DNA of 64,000 nucleotides from Microbacterium lacus. Lineage in GTDB: Bacteria; Actinomycetota; Actinomycetes; Actinomycetales; Microbacteriaceae. The position numbers and the translations under genes are program-made. The notes under the pieces are model-generated. The model saw only the letters and a program-made list of their open reading frames with translations, had not been told where the DNA came from and ran no database searches. Each line of letters starts with the position of its first letter. Position 1 is the first letter of the stretch. Of this stretch, positions 9,054-17,277 are shown piece by piece. The stretch covers positions 27,579 to 91,578 of the forward strand of contig NZ_NMUM01000037.1 of NCBI RefSeq assembly GCF_002812805.1. Direction: 5' to 3'.

Positions 9054-9071
9054 CACCCGTTCACGGAATGC
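9054..9071. repeat. 18-bp motif, copy 2 (possible operator)
   Basis: CACCCGTTCACGGAATGC, 27 bp before the FMN reductase start. It matches the copy at 8615-8632 at 16 of 18 positions. Confidence 0.4.
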
Positions 9072-9098
9072 CCATCACCCGGAAAGCAGGAGGAACAT

Positions 9099-9677
9099 AT
9101 GACCACCTATAAGGTCGGCTATTTCGTCGGAAGCCTGTCATCAACGTCGATCAACCGCATCCTGTCCAAAGCTCTCATCCGGGTGGCCCCGACCGAGCTG
9201 GAGTTCAGCGAGATCCCGATCGGTGACCTGCCGCTCTACAGCGCGGACTTCGACACCGACTATCCGCCCGAAGCGCGAAAGCTGAAGGCTTCGATCGATG
9301 CCGTCGATGCGGTGCTATTCGTCTCCCCCGAGTACAACCGTTCCATCCCCGGTGCGTTGAAGAACGCGATCGACTGGGCGTCCCGACCCTGGGGTCAGAA
9401 CTCCTTCGATCACATCCCGGCCGCGGTGATCGGAGCCTCGATCGGTCAGATCGGCACCGCGATCGGACAGCAGAGCCTGCGCGCCGTGCTCAGCTTCTGC
9501 AACGCACGCCAGATGACCTCTCCTGAGGCCTACATCCACTACACCCCCGAGGTCTTCCGGAACGACGGCGAGGTCACCAACGCCTCCACCGAAGAGTTCC
9601 TCCGCATCTATATGAGCGAGTTCCACTCCTACATCAGGATGGTCTTGACCGTCCTGCCCCGCCCATCCGCCACGTGA
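9099..9677 (+). CDS. NAD(P)H-dependent FMN reductase / quinone reductase
   Basis: A 192-residue flavodoxin-fold oxidoreductase that reduces FMN or quinones with NAD(P)H. It carries the family phosphate-binding N-terminus (VGSLSSTSINRILSKAL), LPLYSADFDTDYPPE, and the core SPEYNRSIPGALKNAIDWASRP (residues about 76-97) with the later GASIGQIGTAIGQQSLR. A strong ribosome site (AGGAGG) precedes the ATG. The neighbouring ABM-fold gene 60 bp upstream suggests a small redox or quinone-stress unit. A strong terminator hairpin follows about 130 bp downstream. Confidence 0.88.
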   Translation: MTTYKVGYFVGSLSSTSINRILSKALIRVAPTELEFSEIPIGDLPLYSADFDTDYPPEARKLKASIDAVDAVLFVSPEYNRSIPGALKNAIDWASRPWGQNSFDHIPAAVIGASIGQIGTAIGQQSLRAVLSFCNARQMTSPEAYIHYTPEVFRNDGEVTNASTEEFLRIYMSEFHSYIRMVLTVLPRPSAT

Positions 9678-9811
9678 TGCAGCGGCGGCGTCGCCTTGAC
9701 GCACTACCCGAACGCGATATCGGCGCGGACCGGGGCGACCCGAGCGTCGAGTCATGACGCAACGGAACACGAATCGACGTTCCGCGTAAACCCTCGAGCA
9801 CTAACGACGGG

Positions 9812-9845
9812 GCCCAGGCGAGAAACAATCTCACCTGGGCTTTTT
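9812..9845 (+). terminator. Rho-independent terminator
   Basis: GCCCAGG (9812-9818) pairs with CCTGGGC (9834-9840), extended by GAGA/TCTC, and is followed by TTTTT. The T-run is on the + side only, so it ends rightward transcription from the FMN reductase gene, just before the leftward tRNA. Confidence 0.85.
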
Positions 9846-9846
9846 G

Positions 9847-9920
9847 TCGGGATGACAGGATTTGAACCTGCGACCCCCTGACCCCCAGTCAGGTGCGCTA
9901 CCAAGCTGCGCCACATCCCG
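9847..9920 (-). tRNA. tRNA-Pro(GGG)
   Basis: A 74-nt cloverleaf: acceptor CGGGATG/CATCCCG with discriminator A, D-arm GCGC...GCGC, anticodon stem CCTGA/TCAGG with loop CTGGGGG giving anticodon GGG, and a T-arm with GGTTCAAATCC. CCA is not encoded. Confidence 0.97.
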
Positions 9921-10034
9921 TTGTTCACTTTTCAGCCCCCGCCTGAGCGCGGACAACTCCACCATCTTACCCGAGCGCCCCGGCGCCCGTGAACGCCATC
10001 GACCGTGTCGGCGCTGGCCACTAGCGTGACCGCC

Positions 10035-10613
10035 ATGACGATCACGATCGCACCCGCCACCGCCGAACGCTTCGACGATGTCGAGCACACCTTCTCGGGC
10101 GGCGGGGACGGCCCGAGCTGCCAATGCCAGTGGTGGACGCTCACGAACGCGCAGTTCCAAGCATCCGATCGTGACGAACGCGAAGGGATGCTTCGCGAAC
10201 AGGTCGCGGCAGAACCCTCCCCCGCCCTCATCGCCTACGTCGACGGCGAAGCCGCCGGATGGGTGCGGGTCGGCCCCCGCACGACCCAGCCGCGACTCGC
10301 CCGCACCCGAAACTTCGCGGCCACGACCGAGCCGTGGGACGACCCGAGCGTGTGGGCCGTGACGTGCTTCATCGTGCGCAAAGAGCATCGCGGCCAGGGC
10401 CTCAACCAGAGGCTGCTCGATGCGGCGATCGACCACGCCCGCACGAACGGGGCTCGCGTTCTCGAGGCGTATCCGACCGACACCAGCGCCGCCAAGCACT
10501 CCGCCAACGATCTCTACATCGGCATTCTGAGCGTCTTCGAGAACGCTGGCTTCCGTGAGGTCGCACGTCCGAAGCCCGAGCGGGTGATCGTTCAGCTCGA
10601 CCTGAACGCCTGA
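10035..10613 (+). CDS. GNAT-family N-acetyltransferase
   Basis: A 192-residue acetyl-CoA-dependent acetyltransferase. The acetyl-CoA-binding loop reads VRKEHRGQGLNQRLLDAAIDHA (about residues 117-138), preceded by beta-strand 4 VWAVTCFI and followed by GARVLEAYP and FENAGFREVARPKPERVIVQLDL. An unusual N-terminal segment with SCQCQWW is seen in a GNAT subgroup found in actinobacteria. The ATG at 10035 is preferred over 10005 because alignment-like core sequence (MTITIAPATAERFDDVEH) begins there and TAGCGT lies 7 nt upstream (leaderless type). Substrate unknown. Confidence 0.85.
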   Translation: MTITIAPATAERFDDVEHTFSGGGDGPSCQCQWWTLTNAQFQASDRDEREGMLREQVAAEPSPALIAYVDGEAAGWVRVGPRTTQPRLARTRNFAATTEPWDDPSVWAVTCFIVRKEHRGQGLNQRLLDAAIDHARTNGARVLEAYPTDTSAAKHSANDLYIGILSVFENAGFREVARPKPERVIVQLDLNA

Positions 10614-10749
10614 CCGGTTCGAGCCTCCGCGATCGAGCGCGCTGACCCTCCACCTCGAGCACCACCACAAGCGCGACCAGCATGCGACGATTATGAGGCC
10701 CGGCCGCCGCCCACGGCGGAGCCCATCCGCCCACTCGATGAGGAGCAGC

Positions 10750-11466
10750 ATGACCGCAGAGTCTTCGCGCTCGCTCTCCGCACGGGTCGCCGGGCTGCCC
10801 GCCTGGATCGGGTTCGTGCCCTACGTCGTGGTCTCGATCGTGCACGTCGTCGCGCTGGGCGTCGGCGCCGACGCCGTCGCGGGCCCCACCAAGCTTGCAC
10901 TCATGCCGCTCCTGGCCGTCGCGGCGCTGTGGGCCGGCCGCGGTTCGACCTGGGGCACACCCGCAACCCTGCTCTTTCTCGCGCTCGCGTTCTCGTGGCT
11001 CGGCGATGGCGCCGGCACCTTCTTTCCCTACGCACCCGAGCTGCCCGTCATGCTGCTCTGCTTCGGACTGGCCCACATCGCCTACATCGTGCTGTTCTGG
11101 CGCTTCGTCCGCATCAAGCGCTGGCCCGCGTGGGCGCTGGTGTATGCCGCGTGGTGGCTTCTGCTCGTCGTCGTGCTCTGGCCGCGACTCGGAGCACTGT
11201 CGTTCGCCGTCGCGATCTACGGCCTCGTTCTCGGCGGCACGGCGGCGACCGCGACCCGCTGCGCGCCGATCATCGCCGTGGGCGCGGCGTTCTTCCTCGC
11301 ATCCGACACGATCCTCGCCTTCCGACTCTTCACACCCGAAGCGATGCCCGACTGGACGAGCCCCCTCGTCATGCTGACCTACACCCTCGGCCAGGGACTC
11401 ATCGTCGCGGGCGTCGCGAGGGGCTTGCCACGCCTCGCCGCGCGCACAGGGACGGCGAACACGTGA
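10750..11466 (+). CDS. YhhN-family membrane protein (lysoplasmalogenase-like)
   Basis: A 238-residue polytopic membrane protein of the YhhN/TMEM86 family; some members hydrolyse the vinyl-ether bond of lysoplasmalogens. Hydrophobic segments alternate with the family motifs FLALAFSWLGDGAG and FFLASDTILAFRLF, which contain the conserved Asp residues. AGGAG ends shortly before the ATG at 10750. The stop overlaps the GTG of the S4-domain gene (GTGA), so the two are translationally coupled. Enzyme activity here is inferred only from the family. Confidence 0.82.
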   Translation: MTAESSRSLSARVAGLPAWIGFVPYVVVSIVHVVALGVGADAVAGPTKLALMPLLAVAALWAGRGSTWGTPATLLFLALAFSWLGDGAGTFFPYAPELPVMLLCFGLAHIAYIVLFWRFVRIKRWPAWALVYAAWWLLLVVVLWPRLGALSFAVAIYGLVLGGTAATATRCAPIIAVGAAFFLASDTILAFRLFTPEAMPDWTSPLVMLTYTLGQGLIVAGVARGLPRLAARTGTANT

Positions 11467-11846
11467 GCGCCGAGACAACCCGTGTGCGGACGGATGCCTG
11501 GCTCTGGGCCGTCCGCGTCTACAAGACCCGCTCGGCGGCGACCACGGCCTGCCGGGCCGGACACGTGCGGGTCAACGGCGACAGGGCCAAGGCCGCGCAG
11601 CCGATCGGACCCGGCGACGAGGTCCGCATCCGCATCGCGGGCTTCGACCGCACGCTGATTGTCCGACAGACCCTCGTCAAGCGCGTCGGCGCTCCGGCTG
11701 CCGCGCTGGCTTACGAAGACCTCACGCCTCCCCCACCGCCGCGCGAGTCGATCGCGTTCGTGCCCGTCCGCGATCGCGGAGCGGGCCGGCCGACCAAGCG
11801 CGAGCGCCGCGACATCGACAAGCTGCGCGGCTTCAGCCCGGAGTGA
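11463..11846 (+). CDS. S4-domain RNA-binding protein (Hsp15-like)
   Basis: A 127-residue S4-domain protein. The S4 fold covers VRTDAWLWAVRVYKTRSAATTACRAGHVRVNGDRAKAAQPIGPGDEVRI (residues about 8-55), as in Hsp15, which binds stalled 50S subunits carrying peptidyl-tRNA. A basic C-terminal tail ends GAGRPTKRERRDIDKLRGF. The GTG start overlaps the preceding stop by 4 nt. It ends 9 nt before the convergent SHOCT gene. Confidence 0.85.
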   Translation: MSAETTRVRTDAWLWAVRVYKTRSAATTACRAGHVRVNGDRAKAAQPIGPGDEVRIRIAGFDRTLIVRQTLVKRVGAPAAALAYEDLTPPPPPRESIAFVPVRDRGAGRPTKRERRDIDKLRGFSPE

Positions 11847-11855
11847 ACCGGCGGG

Positions 11856-12188
11856 TCAGCGCCCGCCGTCTCCGTTCAGTGCGGACGAGCGCGCCGCGGC
11901 ATACTCCGGCTCGGAGATGGCGCCTGCCGCGCGCAGCCGGTCCAACTCTTCGAGCCGGTCGGTCAGGCCCTCGTTGGAGCCGCCGACACCGCTCTTGATG
12001 AACCGTGCGGCGACATCGGTCTGCGTGGTCATCGGGTTAAGTCCGTGCTTGCGAGCCCGACGCACATTCGCGACCAAGATGACCACGATCAACACGACGA
12101 CAGCCCCGAAGAGCCAGGGAAAGATCGTCCACATCGTGTCGAAGAACGTACTGCCGGACATGGCACCTACCGTGTCGAAGCTGAACAT
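11856..12188 (-). CDS. Membrane-anchored SHOCT-domain protein
   Basis: A 110-residue protein with one hydrophobic segment (WLFGAVVVLIVVILVANV, about residues 25-42) and a C-terminal SHOCT motif (LTDRLEELDRLRAAGAISEPEYAAARSSAL). SHOCT is a short oligomerisation-type motif of unclear function. GGAGGA lies ahead of the ATG at 12188, so the open frame further upstream is not used. It is convergent with the S4 gene and divergent from the DUF222/HNH gene. Confidence 0.8.
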   Translation of the reverse strand: MFSFDTVGAMSGSTFFDTMWTIFPWLFGAVVVLIVVILVANVRRARKHGLNPMTTQTDVAARFIKSGVGGSNEGLTDRLEELDRLRAAGAISEPEYAAARSSALNGDGGR

Positions 12189-12453
12189 CAGGCATCCTCC
12201 TTCGGCCGTGCGTCTCCTCCACGCTTTCACGGACAAGTGCCGGAGCGGAGCCATTCGCACGACTTACCCAGGGTCGCCGCGCGGTTTACGAGCGACGGCG
12301 GCCGCGATCGGTCTCGCCTCGCGCCGCTAGCAATTTGCACAGCGCTCGGCGAGCGAGATCCAAGGATCTTCCGATGTGAAAACTCTCATCTTTCGGCCGT
12401 GATTTCGGCAGTTTTTGGGTGTTTTTCGGGGTTCGGATGTCGGTGGTCATCCG

Positions 12454-12476
12454 TAGAGTTTCGAACATGCATTCGA
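12454..12476 (+). promoter_or_regulatory. Leaderless promoter overlapped by a LexA-like (SOS) box
   Basis: TAGAGT (12454-12459) lies 7 nt before the ATG at 12467. Over the predicted start point runs TCGAAC-ATGC-ATTCGA (12461-12476), one mismatch from the actinobacterial SOS consensus TCGAAC-N4-GTTCGA. LexA bound here would block transcription initiation directly. Confidence 0.6.
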
Positions 12477-13750
12477 ACATTGTTGACGTCGAAACGACTG
12501 GCGTGGACGCGATCGCGCGCGAGCTCGCTGGGGAGGGCATCGAAGTCTGGCGTGCGAACGCGCGTGCCGAAGCTGCGCTCGCGCGGTTGTTCGCGAGGGC
12601 CGCGCGCGTCGGTGCGCGCCGCGTTGCCGAACTCGCCTCCCCTTCCTCCCGGGAAGCAGAGCTGCCGTTTCGTGCTTTGGCGGCGGAACTCGGTGCCGCG
12701 ATGAACATGTCCGACCGGACCGTGCAACGCCGCATGAACGATGCCGCGGTTCTGGACGAGTCGTTCCCGGCCACGTTCGCGGCGTGGGAAGAGGGACGGA
12801 TCGCTGGGGGCCATGTCGCGGTGATCATGGAGCACGGCACGCCCCTCGCCGACCCAGAAGCACGGGCGGCGTTCGAGCGCGAGGCATTGGCTCGGGCGGA
12901 AGGAACGACACCCGGAAGGCTGGCATCGTCGTTGGCGCGGCTTGCGGAGTCTCTGCAGCCCCGCAAGCTGGCGGAACGCCACCAACAGGCTCGGGCATCA
13001 CGCGGCGCGTGTGTACGGGACATCGGCGACGGCATGGCCGAGTTCATCTCCACCCAACCCGCCGTTCTCGCGCATGCAATGCACGACCGCCTCACCCAGC
13101 AAGCCCACGCGATCAAGAACGCCGACCTGACCGACACGCGAACCCTGGATCAGATTCGGGCGGACCTCGTCGCGGACATGCTGCTCACCACGACGCCTTC
13201 CGCCGACACGGGAGCCGGGATGTCGGACGGGTTCGGTGGGCTCGGGGCGATTCGCGGGATCGTGAACGTCACCGTGCCCGCTCTCTCGCTGGCCGGCGTG
13301 ACCGATGAACCAGCCGAGCTCGTGGGACGGTGCCCGATCGACCCCGCCACCGCCCGCCAGCTTGCGGGCCACGCGACGGGATGGGACCGAGTACTCGCCG
13401 ACCCGATCACCGGGTGCGTGCTCGCCGTCGACCGATACACGCCATCGGCGGATATGAAAAGGTTCCTGCGGGCGAGGGATCAGCACTGCCGGTTCCCCGG
13501 GTGCCGGCAACCCGCGCACCGGTGCGATCGGGACCACACCCTCGACTACGCGTTGGGTGGCGAAACCAGCGTCTGCAACTTGGCTTGTCTCTGCAAACGA
13601 CACCACACCCTCAAAGGCGAAACAGCCTGGACGGTCCGCCAACTCGGCGGCGGAATCCTCGAATGGACCTCACCCGGCGGCCACGTCTACATCGACAAAC
13701 CACCCCCGGCGATCCACTTCACCCCGAACACGGATCCCCCGCCCTTCTAG
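12467..13750 (+). CDS. DUF222/HNH endonuclease domain protein (13E12 family)
   Basis: A 427-residue protein with an N-terminal DUF222 helical domain (AADL/AAEL-type, including MNMSDRTVQRRMNDAAVLDESFPATFAAWEEGRIAGGH) and a C-terminal HNH nuclease domain: HCRFPGCRQPAHRCDRDHT, GGETSVCNLACLCKRHHTLK. All zinc cysteines and the catalytic His are present. Such 13E12-type genes are multicopy in actinobacteria and several mycobacterial ones are SOS-induced; the exact job is unknown. The ATG at 12467 coincides with the predicted +1 and lies inside a LexA-like box. A pair of upstream ATGs in frame would require reading through the promoter and is less likely. Confidence 0.85.
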   Translation: MHSNIVDVETTGVDAIARELAGEGIEVWRANARAEAALARLFARAARVGARRVAELASPSSREAELPFRALAAELGAAMNMSDRTVQRRMNDAAVLDESFPATFAAWEEGRIAGGHVAVIMEHGTPLADPEARAAFEREALARAEGTTPGRLASSLARLAESLQPRKLAERHQQARASRGACVRDIGDGMAEFISTQPAVLAHAMHDRLTQQAHAIKNADLTDTRTLDQIRADLVADMLLTTTPSADTGAGMSDGFGGLGAIRGIVNVTVPALSLAGVTDEPAELVGRCPIDPATARQLAGHATGWDRVLADPITGCVLAVDRYTPSADMKRFLRARDQHCRFPGCRQPAHRCDRDHTLDYALGGETSVCNLACLCKRHHTLKGETAWTVRQLGGGILEWTSPGGHVYIDKPPPAIHFTPNTDPPPF

Positions 13751-13777
13751 GGACCTCGCCGCACCCGCCGCTCGGAC

Positions 13778-13855
13778 GTTTCGTCTCGCTGCGCTCGCTC
13801 AACGACCGGGCTCACGGTCACTGAGCCCGCGGTCACTGAGCCTGTCGAAGTGACC
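13778..13855. repeat. REP-like palindromic repeats (two types)
   Basis: Between the convergent DUF222/HNH and VOC genes. A 33-bp unit (13778-13810, core CTCGCTGCGCTCGCTCAA) recurs with one difference at 47194-47226. It is followed by two units containing GGTCACTGAGC (13816-13855), the second a full hairpin GGTCACT...AGTGACC. Related units are at 20471-20490 and 51961-52015. Confidence 0.8.
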
Positions 13856-13901
13856 CGCCGTGCCGCGGCCTCGCCCGAGCCCACCCCCACCGGGGTGGTG
13901 C

Positions 13902-14270
13902 CTACGCGCGGTCGTGAAGCGTGATCTGATAGCCGTCCGGGTCGGCGAAGGTGAAGGTGCGACCGAACGGGCCGTCGATCGGCGCCGAGACGATGGTCTG
14001 ACCGTCGGCGACGAGCGCGTCGTGGATGTCCTGAACGTCGGTGGCGTGGAGCCAGATCGCAGCGCCGACGCCCGGTTGAGGCACGGATGCGAGGTCCGTG
14101 CCGGGAACGATGTCGCGAAGAGCGAACGCGACCGGCGTCGTTTCGAACACCACAGCGTGGGGCGGACCGGCGGGAGAGCGGACCAGCCCGAGGTAGCGCT
14201 CGTAGAACGCCTGCGAGGCCGCGAGGTCTGCCGCCTGAAGTGAAATGAAGTCGGGACCGGTAACAGGCAT
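13902..14270 (-). CDS. VOC/glyoxalase-superfamily protein
   Basis: A 122-residue vicinal oxygen chelate fold protein: FISLQAADLAASQAFYERYLGL at the N-terminus and FGRTFTFADPDGYQITLHD at the C-terminus, the usual two beta-alpha-beta-beta-beta modules. Members are dioxygenases, glyoxalases or resistance proteins; the substrate here is unknown. It diverges from a marR gene across 63 bp holding two identical-type palindromes, so it is almost certainly the target of that repressor. Confidence 0.88.
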   Translation of the reverse strand: MPVTGPDFISLQAADLAASQAFYERYLGLVRSPAGPPHAVVFETTPVAFALRDIVPGTDLASVPQPGVGAAIWLHATDVQDIHDALVADGQTIVSAPIDGPFGRTFTFADPDGYQITLHDRA

Positions 14271-14289
14271 AACGTTGCTCCTCAGATTT

Positions 14290-14335
14290 ATGTCAGTTTT
14301 CTGACATCTCCCAAGCTATGTCAGAATACTGACAT
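14290..14335. promoter_or_regulatory. Twin operators for the MarR regulator
   Basis: Two perfect 18-bp palindromes of form ATGTCAG-N4-CTGACAT: 14290-14307 and 14318-14335, 28 bp apart. The right one overlaps the marR ATG, and the left one lies 20 bp from the VOC start. CAGAAT inside the right palindrome is a plausible -10 box for a leaderless marR mRNA. Confidence 0.85.
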
Positions 14336-14780
14336 GAGTCAAGCCGGTATCGATCTGCAGACCTCGCTGGGCTATCTGCTGAAAGAGGCGTCGAGCGCCC
14401 TCCGGTCCGCCATGGAGGAGGTCCTGCGGCCCCTCGGCATGACCGTGACGCACTACTCCTGTCTCGAGCTGCTCTCGCAGCGACCAGGCCTGTCGAATTC
14501 CGAGCTCGCCCGCGGCGCTTTCGTTACGCGGCAGTCCATGAACGTGCTGCTGCAGAACCTCGAACGCGACGGATTCGTGACCCGGGCGACCGAAGCCCGC
14601 GTCGGCAAGGTTCTTCCCACCGAGCTGACGCCGCGCGGCCGCGAGAGACTGCAGAAGGCGTCGGCCGCCGTGCGGTCCGTCGAGATCCGGATGCTGTCGG
14701 GCATGACCGAAGACGAGCAGGCTGGAGCACTGCGGATCTTGCGGAGCATGATCCGCTCGCTGCGAGACAGCAGCGCCTAA
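14334..14780 (+). CDS. MarR-family transcriptional repressor
   Basis: A 148-residue winged-helix regulator. The DNA-binding region reads MTVTHYSCLELLSQRPGLSNSELARGAFVTRQSMNVLLQNLERDGFVTRATEARVGKVLPTELTPRG (about 30-100), with the recognition helix around VTRQSMNVLLQNLERDG. It probably binds the two palindromes in its promoter and represses itself and the divergent VOC gene until a small ligand binds. ATG at 14334 has no ribosome site and lies inside the operator, consistent with a leaderless mRNA. Confidence 0.9.
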   Translation: MSQAGIDLQTSLGYLLKEASSALRSAMEEVLRPLGMTVTHYSCLELLSQRPGLSNSELARGAFVTRQSMNVLLQNLERDGFVTRATEARVGKVLPTELTPRGRERLQKASAAVRSVEIRMLSGMTEDEQAGALRILRSMIRSLRDSSA

Positions 14781-14804
14781 CGCAAGACGCTTAGTGCAGA
14801 ACGC

Positions 14805-15704
14805 CTAACCTAGAAGGTCGAGCAGCCAGCGCGCCCCGTGCACCGTGGCGCCAGCGCGCTCCGCGCGACGCGCGAGTCCCGCGTCGCTCGTGACGACCGT
14901 CACCGCGGCTCCGTCAAGGCTCTCCACCGCGTCAACGATCGCGTCGTCCCCGGATGCCTCGGCCCGCACGAGCTCGACAAGGCCCTCGCGATCTCCGGCA
15001 CCGCGCGCGGCTCCCTCGACGACGGCGACGATGCGCGGGAACCAGCGGTCGCCGGGCAGCTCGAGAGCGGATGCCTCGAGCCCGACCGCGGCGAGATCCT
15101 CCAGCCGATCGAGCAGACGGTCCGTCGCGCCCGCGCGATCCTTCCACCAGCCATCCGGCACCGACCCGACGACGTTCGCGGCGTCCACGACGACCACGGG
15201 ACGCAGGTGCAGGGCGGCGCGGAGGTGACCCCAAGCATCCTCGAACGACGGATGCAGCGGGTGATCGACGACCGCGTCGACCCGCACCCACTCGAGCGCG
15301 TGGCTCTCGGGGTCGCTGATGACCGGTGCGAAGGGCACGACCACATCGCCGATCACGGTCGTGTACGACCAGATGTCGAGGTCGAGCACGCTCGTGGCGC
15401 GCGGACGGATCGCCGAGCCGGGAACGCCGGCCTCTTCGAGCGCCTCACGCAAGGCGGCATCCATCGCCGACTCGCCCTCGTGGCGCGCACCGCCCGGCAG
15501 CGCCCACGTACCGCCGAAGTGACTCCACGAGACGCGATGCTGTAGCAGCACGCTGTCGAGCGCGGCGTCGTACGCGAGCAGTCCCGCGGCTCCGAACCGA
15601 CCCCAGTAGCGTTCGCCGCTATCGGCCACGACCCAGGCATCACCCGAGTCGCGCGGCCCGAACGGCCGCCGCGGCTCACCGGGGACGGGGGGCTCGATGC
15701 TCAC
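14805..15704 (-). CDS. NUDIX hydrolase fused to a NYN/PIN-like domain
   Basis: A 299-residue two-domain protein. The N-terminal half is a NUDIX hydrolase with a complete Nudix box GARHEGESAMDAALREALEEAGV (about residues 71-93). The C-terminal half (from about residue 168) starts VVVVDAANVVGSVPDGWWKDRAGATDRLL and ends TVVTSDAGLARRAERAGATVHGARWLL, which resembles NYN/YacP-like nuclease folds with conserved Asp/Asn. The fusion suggests nucleotide or RNA-end processing, but the substrate is not known. It lies downstream of der on the same strand, 49 bp away. Confidence 0.75.
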   Translation of the reverse strand: MSIEPPVPGEPRRPFGPRDSGDAWVVADSGERYWGRFGAAGLLAYDAALDSVLLQHRVSWSHFGGTWALPGGARHEGESAMDAALREALEEAGVPGSAIRPRATSVLDLDIWSYTTVIGDVVVPFAPVISDPESHALEWVRVDAVVDHPLHPSFEDAWGHLRAALHLRPVVVVDAANVVGSVPDGWWKDRAGATDRLLDRLEDLAAVGLEASALELPGDRWFPRIVAVVEGAARGAGDREGLVELVRAEASGDDAIVDAVESLDGAAVTVVTSDAGLARRAERAGATVHGARWLLDLLG

Positions 15705-15753
15705 CCGTCCAGATTCTCACACCCGGACGGCAGTTCGGCGCCCCGAGGGCGAC

Positions 15754-17277
15754 TCAGCGCGTGCGCTTCTCGCGCACCCGCATGTTGATCTGGATCGGGG
15801 TGCCCTCGAAGCCGAAGATCTCGCGCAGGCGACGCGCGATGAAGCGACGGTAGCCCGGGTCGAGGAATCCGGTCGTGAACAGCACGAATGTCGGCGGGCG
15901 GGACGCTGCCTGCGTCCCGAACAGGATGCGCGGCTGCTTGCCACCCCGAAGCGGGTGCGGGTGCTCGGCCACGAGTTCCGACAGGAAAGCGTTGAACTTT
16001 CCGGTCGGAATCCGCTGATCCCATGACTCGAGCGACGTCTCGAGCGCCGGCACGAGCTTGTCGAGGTGACGCCCGGTCTTCGCCGAGATGTTGACGCGGG
16101 GCGCCCACGCGACGTGCGCAAGGTCCTGTTCGATCTCGCGCTCGAGGTAGCGGCGACGATCGTCGTCGACGAGCTTGTCGGTCGACAGTAGGTCCCACTT
16201 GTTGAACGCGAGCACGAGCGAGCGGCCGGACTCCAGCACCATGTCGATGATGCGGACGTCCTGCTCGCTGAGCGACTCGCTCACATCGAGCACGACGACG
16301 GCGACCTCGGCCTTTTCCAGCGCGGTCGCGGTACGCAGCGACGCGTAGAAGTCGGCACCCTGCTGCAGATGGACACGACGACGGATGCCGGCGGTGTCGA
16401 CCAGGCGCCACAGCTTGCCGCCGAGCTCGACGATCTCGTCGACCGGGTCGCGGGTCGTGCCGGCGAGTTCGTTCACGACGACGCGCTCTTCGCCCGCCGC
16501 CTTGTTGAGCAGGGAGGACTTGCCGACGTTCGGGCGACCGAGGATCGCGACGCGACGCGGCCCACCGATCTCGTGCGAGGCGACGGCCGAGATCTCGGGC
16601 AGCTTCTCCATGAGCTGGTCGAGCAGGTCGGCCACGCCGCGACCGTGGATGGCCGAGACGGGGTGCGGCTCGCCGAGACCCAGGCTCCAGAGTGCGGCGG
16701 CCTCGGGTTCGTGGCGGGCGTCGTCGATCTTGTTCGCGACGAGGAAGACGGGCTTGCCGCTCTTGCGAAGCAGCTTCACGACCTGCTCGTCGGTCGCGGT
16801 CGGGCCGACCATGGCGTCCACGACGAACAGAACGACATCCGACAGGTCGATCGCGACCTCGGCCTGGGCGGCAACGGATGCATCGATACCCCGAGCATCC
16901 GGTTCCCAGCCACCGGTGTCGACCAGCGAGAAGCGCCGATCCATCCACTCGGCCTTGTACGTGACCCGGTCGCGCGTGACACCGGGGGTGTCCTCGACAA
17001 CCGCCTCACGGCGGCCCAAGATGCGGTTCACGAGCGCGGACTTGCCGACGTTCGGGCGTCCGACGATCGCGACGACGGGCAGCGCCGGCAGGTACTCGAT
17101 GCCGTCGAGACCGCGCTCGACTCCGGCGAGCAGGTGCGCGTCGTCTTCGTCGAGATCGTAGTCGGCCAGGGATGCGCGAAGAGTCGCCGCTCTCTGTTCA
17201 ACCAACTCGGGTTCGAGCTCCGACAATTTCTCGGCGATCTGGTCGGGGCGGCCTTCGTACTCGTCGTCAGCGCTCAT
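15754..17277 (-). CDS. der: Ribosome-associated GTPase Der (EngA)
   Basis: Essential GTPase for 50S subunit assembly, with two tandem G domains and a C-terminal KH-like domain. Of 507 residues the first about 65 are an acidic extension common in actinobacteria. G domain 1: GRPNVGKS (73-80), [18 protein letters not shown] domain 2: GRPNVGKSS (about 246), [19 protein letters not shown]. The C-terminus has [18 protein letters not shown] overlaps the cmk stop (ATGA), so der and cmk are co-translated. Confidence 0.97.
   Translation of the reverse strand: MSADDEYEGRPDQIAEKLSELEPELVEQRAATLRASLADYDLDEDDAHLLAGVERGLDGIEYLPALPVVAIVGRPNVGKSALVNRILGRREAVVEDTPGVTRDRVTYKAEWMDRRFSLVDTGGWEPDARGIDASVAAQAEVAIDLSDVVLFVVDAMVGPTATDEQVVKLLRKSGKPVFLVANKIDDARHEPEAAALWSLGLGEPHPVSAIHGRGVADLLDQLMEKLPEISAVASHEIGGPRRVAILGRPNVGKSSLLNKAAGEERVVVNELAGTTRDPVDEIVELGGKLWRLVDTAGIRRRVHLQQGADFYASLRTATALEKAEVAVVVLDVSESLSEQDVRIIDMVLESGRSLVLAFNKWDLLSTDKLVDDDRRRYLEREIEQDLAHVAWAPRVNISAKTGRHLDKLVPALETSLESWDQRIPTGKFNAFLSELVAEHPHPLRGGKQPRILFGTQAASRPPTFVLFTTGFLDPGYRRFIARRLREIFGFEGTPIQINMRVREKRTR

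Noticed and set aside
9696..9881. A 61-codon open frame ending GMTGFEPATP
   Set aside because: It is an antisense reading of tRNA-Pro and the terminator; this tail is a known artefact of tRNA antisense translation.
13881..13898. CCACCCC-CACC-GGGGTGG hairpin as a terminator
   Set aside because: The stem is short and no T-run follows on either strand; it may only be part of the repeat-rich convergent region.
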